A stretch of DNA of 26,337 nt from Alistipes sp. (GCA_022511355.1 JAFLRS010000007.1:1-26337); one strand, 5' to 3'; counted from the stretch's first letter, positions 16,474-22,900 are shown. Numbers and translations: made by a program. The notes: a model not told the origin generated them from the letters alone.

Positions 16474-16552
16474 ATAAAGGGGTGCTCGCTTTGCTGCGGG
16501 CTGAGATTATACCCATTGAACCGGATACGGATAATGCCGAGACCGGGAGACA
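16474..16552 (+). promoter_or_regulatory. TPP (THI-element) riboswitch
   Basis: The conserved THI box is clear: GGGGTGC at 16479-16485, CTGAGATTATACCC at 16501-16514, then GAACC (16518-16522), GGATAATGCC (16529-16538) and a closing GGGAGA (16545-16550). The variable P3 stem is GCTCGC (16484-16489) pairing with GCGGGC (16496-16501) with wobble pairs. Binding of thiamine pyrophosphate is known to switch off thiamine genes, which fits the downstream TonB-dependent receptor and PnuT. There is no intrinsic terminator in the 56 nt before the start codon, so control is more likely translational or Rho-type. A segment at 16571-16578 can pair with the aptamer's P2 5' strand (see findings). Confidence 0.95.
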
Positions 16553-16608
16553 GAGTAAAAATCTACACATACCCCTTTTCAGCTGTTTTATTAACTTAAA
16601 TAAAGAGT

Positions 16609-18870
16609 ATGAAAAGGATTTTTTTTACCCTTGCGGCACTCTCTGCCGTTGCGGGTGTTGCGGCCCAAAGCCTGCAACAACAGCAGTTTGACGCGGATTC
16701 GCTCGAAATCCACGAAATTCAGAAAATCGAAGTGACGGCAACTCGTGCGACGAGCAATACGCCCGTGGCATTCGAGAACATTGCAAAGGAGGAGATCGAA
16801 CGCAACAATTTCGGTCTGGACATCCCTTCGCTGCTGGCTCTCACGCCGTCGATGATTGCAACCAACGAAACAGGTATCGGAATAGGCGGAACTTCGATAC
16901 GTCTGCGCGGCACCGATGCCACGCGTCTGAATGTTACCGTCAACGGCGTGTCGATGAACAACCCCGACTCGCATTCGATGTACTGGTACGACACCCCCGA
17001 CCTTGTGTCGGCTGTCGGCGATATTCAGGTGCAGCGCGGTGCGGGTATATCCACCAACGGTACGGGTGCCTTCGGCGGTGCGGTTAATATGACCACCTCG
17101 CAGCTCTCCACCGAATTCGGAGGCTCGGCCGCCATCTCCTACGGCTCCTACAATACCAACAAACAGGCCGTACATATAAGTTCGGGTCTGCTCGGCAACC
17201 ACTGGATGGTGGACGGCCGACTGACGCATATCGGTTCGGACGGCTATATCGAACGCGGCGGCACCGACCTTAAGTCGTATATGTTGCAGGGAGCATACTA
17301 CAACGGCAATACCATGGTCAAATTGGTGTCGTTCGGCGGCAAGGCCAAAACCTATCTCACCTACAACGGTATCACGAAGGAGGAGATGGAACTGAACGGC
17401 CGTCGCTACAACAGCAGCGGCAAATACAAAACAGCAGACGGTCTGCACTACGTTTTTGACAGCAGCAAGAACAAGTGGATGTACGTGAACTATCACGACA
17501 ACGAGACAGACAACTATCTGCAAATCAATAACCAGCTGATTGTCAGCCATCAGTTCAACCAAAAATGGTCGATGAACTTCACCGGATTCTACACATACGG
17601 CTACGGATTCTACAAGCAGTACAAGTCCGGACGCTCGCTCCACGAGTATGCCCTGACTGATGATCCCGACCTCGAGGCCGACCTGATTCGCAACAAGATT
17701 ATGCGCAATCATCTGGGCGGCGTAAATGCGGCGGCGTTCTACAACATCAAGAATCTCGACGTCGCATTCGGCGGTTCGTGGAGCTACTATACCTGCCCCC
17801 ACTGGGGAACTCTCGACTGGGTGGACGGCATGGATGAGGCCGATTACAAAGATGTCCGCTGGTATGACAATTCGGCCGACAAACAGGACGCCAACCTCTT
17901 TGCCAAAGCCAACTGGCAGGTTGTAAAGGGATTGCGGCTCTTTGCCGATTTGCAGTACCGTTATGTTCACTACAAAGCTTCGGGAACGAACGACAACTAT
18001 GCCGATGACGGTATGCAGCCCATCGATATCAACGAGCAATACAACTTTTTCAATCCGCACTTGGGTATCGACTACCGTTTGGGCGACCGTCACAACTTTT
18101 TCGCGTCGTTCGCCATCGCTCAAAAAGAGCCTACGCGTTCCGATTTCACCGACCGATATATGTTCTCGCCGGATGACAGCAATCCGCGACCCGAAAGGAT
18201 GTTCGACTACGAAATCGGTTATCGTTATACCGCTCCGCGTCTGATGCTCGGCGTGAATCTCTACTATATGGCCTACAAGGACCAGCTTATTCCTACCGGA
18301 ATGGTCAATGACGGCGATGACGCTCTCAATATCAACGTCCCCAAAAGCTATCGCCGCGGTATAGAGCTGTCGGTGGCATGGCAGGCGACGAAATGGTTTA
18401 CGCTGGGCGGCAATGCCACCTTCAGTCAGAACCGAATCAAGGATTATGTCGATTTGCTGGCCTACTCGCCCACCTACGGCGAAAATCTGGGTACGAAGAC
18501 AATCGCATATTCGCCCTCGGTGATGAGCCGCGTATTCTTCGACTTCCACATCAAGGGATTCGATGCCGTTCTGAGTACGCAATATGTCAGCAAGCAATAT
18601 TTTACCAATAACGAGAACGATGCTCTGTCGCTCGACCGCTATTGCGTTACGGATTTGAATTTGGGATATACCCTCCATACGAAGGCAATCCGCAGCGTGC
18701 GTTTCGGAGTGCAGATATACAACCTCTTCAATACGCTCTATAGCAGCAACGGCTACGGTTACTCCTATATGGATACGTGGAGCGGCGACACTCCTTCGCG
18801 AATCGATATGGCATACTACTTCCCGCAGGCTCCGCTGCATGCGCTGGCCAATGTGACGGTTAAGTTCTAA
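16609..18870 (+). CDS. TonB-dependent outer-membrane receptor, probable thiamine receptor
   Basis: The 753-residue protein begins with a signal peptide (1-20, ending GVAAQ), a TonB-box-like IEVTATRA (38-45), a plug domain (about 50-165, with IRLRGTDATRLNVTVNG and VQRGAG) and a 22-strand-type barrel ending in aromatic Phe (ANVTVKF). It lacks the carboxypeptidase-regulatory-like N-terminal extension of SusC proteins. Specificity for thiamine or its phosphates is inferred from the TPP riboswitch directly upstream and the PnuT permease 2 nt downstream, the arrangement known for thiamine uptake in Bacteroides. It needs TonB-ExbBD, which is not in the window. Confidence 0.93.
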   Translation: MKRIFFTLAALSAVAGVAAQSLQQQQFDADSLEIHEIQKIEVTATRATSNTPVAFENIAKEEIERNNFGLDIPSLLALTPSMIATNETGIGIGGTSIRLRGTDATRLNVTVNGVSMNNPDSHSMYWYDTPDLVSAVGDIQVQRGAGISTNGTGAFGGAVNMTTSQLSTEFGGSAAISYGSYNTNKQAVHISSGLLGNHWMVDGRLTHIGSDGYIERGGTDLKSYMLQGAYYNGNTMVKLVSFGGKAKTYLTYNGITKEEMELNGRRYNSSGKYKTADGLHYVFDSSKNKWMYVNYHDNETDNYLQINNQLIVSHQFNQKWSMNFTGFYTYGYGFYKQYKSGRSLHEYALTDDPDLEADLIRNKIMRNHLGGVNAAAFYNIKNLDVAFGGSWSYYTCPHWGTLDWVDGMDEADYKDVRWYDNSADKQDANLFAKANWQVVKGLRLFADLQYRYVHYKASGTNDNYADDGMQPIDINEQYNFFNPHLGIDYRLGDRHNFFASFAIAQKEPTRSDFTDRYMFSPDDSNPRPERMFDYEIGYRYTAPRLMLGVNLYYMAYKDQLIPTGMVNDGDDALNINVPKSYRRGIELSVAWQATKWFTLGGNATFSQNRIKDYVDLLAYSPTYGENLGTKTIAYSPSVMSRVFFDFHIKGFDAVLSTQYVSKQYFTNNENDALSLDRYCVTDLNLGYTLHTKAIRSVRFGVQIYNLFNTLYSSNGYGYSYMDTWSGDTPSRIDMAYYFPQAPLHALANVTVKF

Positions 18871-18872
18871 AG

Positions 18873-19454
18873 ATGGATCTGAAACTCATTTTGCAAATTG
18901 TCGGTACGGTACTCGGGCTGCTCTATCTGTGGCTCGAGTACAAAGCCGATATACGTCTGTGGATCGTAGGTCTTGTAATGCCGGTTGTCCACGGCGTACT
19001 CTACTTCAAATCGGGACTCTATGCCGACTGCTCGATGCAGCTCTATTATGTCCTTGCCGGAGTATACGGACTGACGGTATGGCATCGGAAATCGAAGTCC
19101 GAAACGAATAAAACTCCGCTCGAAATAGGTCATACTCCGCTTAAGCGAATCCCCGTTCTGATAGCTGCCTGTGCTGCGGTTCATGCGGTTATATATCTGG
19201 TGCTTGTGCGCTTTACCGACAGTACGGTGCCTTTTTGGGACAGTATGACCACGGCTCTGTGCATCGTGGCATACTGGATGCTGTCGCAAAAGTATATCGA
19301 ACAGTGGCTCGTATGGCTGGCGGTGGATATGATTACGGCGGGACTCTACATCTATAAAGGCATCCCCATTACGGGCGGTTTGTATATGCTCTATTGCGTG
19401 CTTGCGGTGGTCGGATATCGCCGATGGCTGAAGATGGCCCGAAAGAGTCTGTAA
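18873..19454 (+). CDS. pnuT: PnuC-family thiamine permease PnuT
   Basis: The 193-residue polytopic membrane protein has about six or seven hydrophobic segments and the PnuC-family signature WDSMTTALCIVAYWMLSQ (about residues 124-141), followed by YIEQWLVW. The YVLAGVYGLTVWHR block (about 57-70) is another family motif. PnuC proteins import nicotinamide riboside, but a member encoded under a TPP riboswitch right after a TonB receptor is PnuT, a facilitator of thiamine uptake across the inner membrane. Specificity is inferred from context. Trapping usually needs thiamine pyrophosphokinase, which is often the third gene; here it is absent. Confidence 0.9.
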   Translation: MDLKLILQIVGTVLGLLYLWLEYKADIRLWIVGLVMPVVHGVLYFKSGLYADCSMQLYYVLAGVYGLTVWHRKSKSETNKTPLEIGHTPLKRIPVLIAACAAVHAVIYLVLVRFTDSTVPFWDSMTTALCIVAYWMLSQKYIEQWLVWLAVDMITAGLYIYKGIPITGGLYMLYCVLAVVGYRRWLKMARKSL

Positions 19455-19486
19455 TACTCTCTTTGGCACGCGGATTGCACCCACCA

Positions 19487-19522
19487 TGCGAAAGTTAAAC
19501 CAATAAACAACAGACTTTCGCA
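19487..19522 (+). promoter_or_regulatory. Hairpin directly abutting a start codon
   Basis: TGCGAAAGT (19487-19495) and ACTTTCGCA (19514-19522) form a perfect 9-bp inverted repeat with an 18-nt A-rich loop. The 3' arm ends at the base before the ATG at 19523. In RNA this hairpin would sit exactly at the ribosome-binding position and could limit initiation or bind a regulator. Confidence 0.5.
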
Positions 19523-20095
19523 ATGAAAAAAATTATTACCACTTCACTTGTTCTTCTGTTGGGTGCGGCCGCTTTCCTCGGCTGTTCTCCGCAAGCAAAA
19601 TGGAATCGGGCACAGCGTCAGGCGATGCGCGAAGCTCTGCGCGATTATCGTCAGGCCGTCTATCTCAACGACCTTACCGATGCCGAATTCATGCTCTTCT
19701 CCGACGACGTTGCACTGGCCCTCGAGGAGGACTACCCCGTCTATACGACATTCATACAGATGCCCGGAGTCAATGATACGGTACAGGTCTATGTGGTTAC
19801 GACTATCGTCGAAGAGCTGAATGCCGATGCCCGCAATATGCGTCACATATTCCCTTACTCCTATCTGGTTGGCAACAATGTGCTTCCGTCGGGACTCGAC
19901 CGTTCGCAGCAGCAGGCATTCTACAACTGTCTTGCCGGCAAGGTCGATAACGCCTATCCTACGATGAACCGATTCGTAAATGCACTGATGGCCGATACTA
20001 CCGATATGTCGCAGATTTCGCGTATGCAGCGTCAGTGTGCGAACGATTTGTTCGACTGGACGGTTGTTATCGACGAAGCGATAGTCGAGCTTTAA
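19523..20095 (+). CDS. Lipoprotein of unknown function
   Basis: The 190-residue product has a lipoprotein signal peptide (residues 1-21, lipobox AFLGC with Cys21), so it is likely anchored in the inner or outer membrane facing the periplasm. The mature part is mostly helical-looking, with WNRAQRQAMREALRDYRQA (about 27-45) and acidic stretches (LALEEDYP). I do not recognise the domain. It follows pnuT after 68 nt with a hairpin at its start codon and no clear promoter, so it could be weakly co-transcribed with the thiamine operon or expressed alone. A terminator follows. Confidence 0.75.
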   Translation: MKKIITTSLVLLLGAAAFLGCSPQAKWNRAQRQAMREALRDYRQAVYLNDLTDAEFMLFSDDVALALEEDYPVYTTFIQMPGVNDTVQVYVVTTIVEELNADARNMRHIFPYSYLVGNNVLPSGLDRSQQQAFYNCLAGKVDNAYPTMNRFVNALMADTTDMSQISRMQRQCANDLFDWTVVIDEAIVEL

Positions 20096-20130
20096 TATAC
20101 ATGGGTGCGGAATTTGGCATCGTAAAATTT

Positions 20131-20163
20131 GACCCGCAATATACTTAAATTGCGGGTCTTTCC
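20131..20163 (+). terminator. Intrinsic terminator
   Basis: A 10-bp stem (20131-20140 with 20149-20158) with an 8-nt loop is followed by TTTCC. It closes the lipoprotein gene. The run of T is short, so efficiency may be moderate. Confidence 0.75.
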
Positions 20164-20233
20164 GTTATATAGATGTGACACACGGAAAAACTGCAGTTTG
20201 CAAGAAGAAAAAACAACAAAAAACAGAGAGAGT

Positions 20234-20797
20234 ATGAAACGAATGATTTTAGTAAGTCTGATGGTCGCAGCGGCCGTACAGATTTCGTCGGCTCAGCCGA
20301 AGAACACCGAACATGCAAAACGTGCAAAGCATGAAACGACCGTCGATGCCGCCCGGAACAATAAGGCGCACGGACATGAAGCAGGCTTACAGATGCTGCG
20401 TCACGAACTTGGTCTCGATGAGGAGCAGTTCAAGGCATTCGCTCCCGTGTACGGGGAATACCGCAAGGCGCTTCGCGGAGACAAGAAGCCCGAACAGCCC
20501 AAGTTCGACCCCAAACAGGAGGATGATGCACAGGTCATTGCGCGTCTGAATGCATGGCTCGACCGTGAAATCCGTACCGCGACCGTTCGCAAGGAGTATA
20601 TCGATAAATTCGGCACGGTGCTAAGTGCCAAGCAGATAGCAAAGCTTTACCGCATTGAGAATTCGCATGGTCCCAATGGAGGAAAGGCACCTCAGCAGAT
20701 GGCGCATCCCGGCGGAGCGAATCGTGGTTCTGCAATGCATGGAGAGCGTGGCGGTCACCGACCCGAAGGTGCCCCGAAGCAGACTCCGAAGAATTAG
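20234..20797 (+). CDS. Small secreted Spy/CpxP-like protein
   Basis: From the ATG at 20234 the protein has 187 residues: a signal peptide (1-20, ending QISSAQ), a basic/His-rich start, a helical middle (LQMLRHELGLDEEQFKAFAP at about 53-72, then VYGEYRKAL), and a disordered Gly/His/Pro-rich tail. The repeated helix-with-LxLxxxQ pattern resembles periplasmic Spy/CpxP-type chaperone-like proteins of Bacteroidota, but the LTxxQ motif is not clearly present, so the family call is tentative. Relatives often follow an ECF sigma factor and anti-sigma gene; neither is here. An open frame reaching 20129 is rejected because it crosses the terminator. Confidence 0.7.
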   Translation: MKRMILVSLMVAAAVQISSAQPKNTEHAKRAKHETTVDAARNNKAHGHEAGLQMLRHELGLDEEQFKAFAPVYGEYRKALRGDKKPEQPKFDPKQEDDAQVIARLNAWLDREIRTATVRKEYIDKFGTVLSAKQIAKLYRIENSHGPNGGKAPQQMAHPGGANRGSAMHGERGGHRPEGAPKQTPKN

Positions 20798-20858
20798 ATT
20801 CGATAGGAGAACTCTTTTATAAGAGCGCGATTTGAAATATAGTAGTCGGGCACTACGG

Positions 20859-20893
20859 AAGAAGCGAGGAGTTAATCCTCGCTTCTTATTTTT
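20859..20893 (+). terminator. Strong intrinsic terminator of the Spy-like gene
   Basis: A 12-bp perfect stem (20859-20870 with 20876-20887) with a GTTAA loop is followed by ATTTTT. It lies 61 nt after the stop codon and marks the edge of the normal-GC core. Confidence 0.9.
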
Positions 20894-21053
20894 ATAACTA
20901 AAAAGTCCTTGAAAAAGAGTAAATGGCGGCAGATTGCAAATAAGAAAGTTTGAAATCAAGGACATAGTCTCTTGCAGAAAAAAATAGTTTTTCGGACATT
21001 TGCGCTGAATTAGAATAAAAATTGCAACAGCCCCGAAAAAAGGATTGCGGTTA

Positions 21054-21084
21054 TTGTGTTTTCGGAAAAAGTTGTTTACCTTTG
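21054..21084 (+). promoter_or_regulatory. Promoter of the leader RNA and island genes
   Basis: TTG at 21054-21056, exactly 20 nt, then TACCTTTG at 21077-21084: both elements and the spacing fit the Bacteroidota consensus. Transcription should begin near 21091. It lies about 250 nt upstream of the next recognised gene, so it makes a long leader or a separate RNA. Confidence 0.75.
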
Positions 21085-21090
21085 TGGTGA

Positions 21091-21283
21091 CATACTGAAT
21101 TTACGAAAGCGTAAGTTTATTCTCGTGAAGAAATCTGGTAAATTTCAAGCGATGAGAGTAGGCAATCGCAATTTCTCGCTATATCCTTATAATAGGGATA
21201 AGTGCGGGGTTGTTGCTTATTTTATCGCAGGGCATTACCAGAGCCTCTTCACAGAATAGGTTTCAGCCCTGCGCTTTCTTTTT
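21091..21283 (+). ncRNA. Candidate small RNA or attenuator leader (about 190 nt)
   Basis: The segment starts at the predicted transcription start and ends with a hairpin (CGCAGGGC at 21226-21233 with GCCCTGCG at 21266-21273, 32-nt loop) followed by CTTTCTTTTT (21274-21283), a plausible terminator. It contains a short open frame (21152-21259) whose stop falls in the hairpin loop. It does not show the sequence signatures of tmRNA, SRP RNA, RNase P or a known riboswitch. It may be an independent RNA or a leader that sets read-through into the gene at 21336. The class is unknown. Confidence 0.45.
21152..21259 (+). CDS. Possible 35-codon leader peptide
   Basis: An ATG at 21152 opens 35 codons (MRVGNRNFSLYPYNR... 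ending SLFTE); a GTG at 21125 in the same frame would add nine. The stop TAG (21257-21259) lies in the loop of the terminator hairpin, and a ribosome on the last codons would cover the 5' arm (21226-21233) and prevent terminator formation. There is no run of one amino acid to suggest classical amino-acid attenuation. It could also be a chance frame. Confidence 0.3.
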   Translation: MRVGNRNFSLYPYNRDKCGVVAYFIAGHYQSLFTE

Positions 21284-21335
21284 ATACTAACCCGCATTCT
21301 CGGGGCTGAAGGGTGCAAGAATAAAATTATGTATT

Positions 21336-21773
21336 ATGAAAAAACTTATTTTTACCGTACTTTTTTTGTTGGTGTGCCACATCTCCAAAGCGCAATACAC
21401 CCCATTTTTTAGAGATGATGTAAGACGTCCTCAATCATATGGACAGTCATATGATCAAAATTATGGAGGACGACCGCAAACACAAACACAAAATTTACGT
21501 ACAACAGCATATCAAGTGGATTATAATAATAATTATACCAAAATACCTATTATAGTAACAATAACAACACATATATGGCCTATTACAGGAGATAGAAGTC
21601 AAAATATGAAGGTTACATCTTATTACCACAATACTTTTGGTGGTCAATGGCAAAACTGTATGGATGGAGGTTTAGTGCAAAAATGTAATTCAACTTATGG
21701 TAATAAGATGGAGCAATCTTTTATGTATAAAGCAAATATTCCATTGATAGGATTGGTATATTTTGATTTATAA
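21336..21773 (+). CDS. Small secreted Gln/Tyr/Asn-rich protein of unknown function
   Basis: The 145-residue protein has a signal peptide (1-20, ending ISKAQ), then a low-complexity stretch rich in Gln, Tyr, Gly and Asn (about 33-70, with QSYGQSYDQNYGG), then a beta-rich part (IPIIVTITTHIWPITG, about 70-85) and a Cys-containing region (QNCMDGGLVQKCNSTYG). I recognise no family. Codon use is AT-rich (AAT, ATA, AGA), unlike the flanking core genes, suggesting acquisition by transfer. The gene follows the leader RNA by 52 nt and precedes the A1S_2505-like gene by 91 nt; the two may be co-transcribed. Confidence 0.7.
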   Translation: MKKLIFTVLFLLVCHISKAQYTPFFRDDVRRPQSYGQSYDQNYGGRPQTQTQNLRTTAYQVDYNNNYTKIPIIVTITTHIWPITGDRSQNMKVTSYYHNTFGGQWQNCMDGGLVQKCNSTYGNKMEQSFMYKANIPLIGLVYFDL

Positions 21774-21864
21774 TCCTCCACATTCCAAAACGAAAAGAAC
21801 CAATGTTGCGAGAGACGCTAATCAATATCTATGTAACAATGAGTACAAATACTAATAGAACATC

Positions 21865-22659
21865 ATGCGACAAATTAATACTTTCGATTTATTCATAAAT
21901 GGGAAAACGCTCGAGGCTAAACCAATAAATGAAGATACTCACGACTCGATATATTCGATAGAGTTTGAATATGGAAGAGCAGATAATAGAGGAAATGGAG
22001 AGTTACAAATATCCATATATACGCAGAATCATATTAGAAATATTTTGATTGGTGGCTGGTGTATCAATCCAACTATACAAGTATCATATGATTGGAAAGC
22101 GTATTATTATAGGCTATCATTATTTGATATTAATGATAATAGAGTCATAGTGGAAGATCGAACGACATTTGGTACGCAGTCATCATACAATCTAAATATA
22201 AATGTCATAGCTGAAATCCTCAAAAAGGTTAATAATGTCGTAACTTGTTCAAATAGGAATGAATGGATAAAACATAGCAGAAGCACGCCTAAAAATATCC
22301 AGCGCCTACAACGGAATGAGATTTTTGTGTTTGGAAGCGACTTGTATGGTAATCATATTAGAGGTGCTGCTGAATTAGCACGCAAGCAGTTCGGTGCTAT
22401 ACAAGGACAGAAAGTCGGTATACAGGGAAATAGTTACGCCATTCCTGTATCATTTGATGCTATCCAAGATATAAAACCTTATGTAGACGATTTTATTATA
22501 TATGCACAACAGCACTCATATATGAAATTTATGGTCATAAGAATAGGTTGTGGGATGGCCGGATTTACTCCATCGCAAATTGCACCATTGTTTTATAAAG
22601 CTATGGATATAAATAACATTTATTTACCAAAAGTTTTTTGGGATGAACTTTTAGAATAG
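21865..22659 (+). CDS. Two-part protein with C-terminal A1S_2505-like phage-associated domain
   Basis: The 264-residue product has no signal peptide. Residues 150-262 match the pattern I know from the phage-associated A1S_2505-type family: NEIFVFGSDLYGNHIRGAA (151-169), then FGAIQGQKVGIQGNSYAIPV (176-195), then RIGCGMAGFTPSQIAPLF (226-243). These glycine-rich loops with an FVFGSN-like start resemble a nucleotide- or ADP-ribose-binding fold, but the biochemical role is not established. Residues 1-130 form a separate beta-rich domain (repeated SIEFEYGR, ELQISIYTQN strands) that I cannot assign. Codons are AT-rich as in the neighbour, consistent with a mobile or phage origin. No other phage genes are visible. 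Confidence 0.75.
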   Translation: MRQINTFDLFINGKTLEAKPINEDTHDSIYSIEFEYGRADNRGNGELQISIYTQNHIRNILIGGWCINPTIQVSYDWKAYYYRLSLFDINDNRVIVEDRTTFGTQSSYNLNINVIAEILKKVNNVVTCSNRNEWIKHSRSTPKNIQRLQRNEIFVFGSDLYGNHIRGAAELARKQFGAIQGQKVGIQGNSYAIPVSFDAIQDIKPYVDDFIIYAQQHSYMKFMVIRIGCGMAGFTPSQIAPLFYKAMDINNIYLPKVFWDELLE

Positions 22660-22686
22660 AGTATTACATAAACGAAAACTTTCGTA

Positions 22687-22767
22687 ATGAAACAAACTCT
22701 TTATGCAACGACTATTGCCTTGCTTTGTCGATGTAGTGTGAGTGTCGGATTTACTCGTGCGACTTAG
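22687..22767 (+). pseudogene. 26-codon micro-frame, possible gene remnant
   Basis: ATG at 22687 to TAG at 22767 encodes a short peptide beginning MKQTLYATTIALLC, which resembles the start of a signal peptide, followed by nothing recognisable. Its start region matches that of the lipoprotein gene at 19523. It may be the 5' stub of a deleted exported protein, or chance. Confidence 0.2.
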
Positions 22768-22862
22768 CCAACATAAAACCATCTTGAAATGCTGCCTGAT
22801 ACAAGAATATAGTTAGGCTGCAGATGTATAATTATTCAGTCGTACATTTTGTTTTCATATCA

Positions 22863-22900
22863 AAAAACACCCCGTCATGATTTTCCGACGGGGTGTTTTT
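22863..22900. terminator. Bidirectional terminator
   Basis: A 14-bp perfect stem (22863-22876 with 22887-22900) has A-runs on the 5' arm and T-runs on the 3' arm, so it can terminate both the plus-strand island and the minus-strand galM operon, whose stop is 22 nt away. Confidence 0.93.

Larger units (their letters stand above)
20798..21335. other. 538-nt non-coding region bordering the AT-rich island
   Basis: No long coding region is credible here. It contains the terminator at 20859-20893, several inverted repeats (GTCCTTGA at 20905-20912 with TCAAGGAC at 20956-20963; TTTTTCGG at 20988-20995 with CCGAAAAA at 21033-21040), a good promoter at 21054-21084, and a leader or small RNA ending at a terminator near 21283. 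Base composition drops from the moderate GC of the core to AT-rich from about 20890. Confidence 0.7.

Noticed and set aside
16591..18840. A 749-codon open frame on the minus strand across the TonB receptor gene
   Set aside because: It is the antisense shadow of a clearly coding gene with receptor plug and barrel features. The antisense product has no recognisable domain and the pattern follows from codon bias.
19442..19465. A terminator between pnuT and the lipoprotein gene
   Set aside because: The possible stem (AAAGAGT against ACTCTCTTT) is short with a bulge and has no T run, so it is too weak to call.
20129..20233. An earlier start for the Spy-like gene
   Set aside because: It would place the signal peptide 35 residues inside the protein and run the coding frame through the terminator hairpin at 20131-20158.
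21091..21283. 6S RNA, SRP RNA or tmRNA
   Set aside because: The two ends do not pair as in 6S RNA, and the conserved SRP tetraloop region and the tRNA-like end of tmRNA are absent.
21803..21897. A 31-codon frame starting just before the A1S_2505-like gene
   Set aside because: It overlaps the start of the larger gene in another frame, has no recognisable features and is likely chance in AT-rich DNA.
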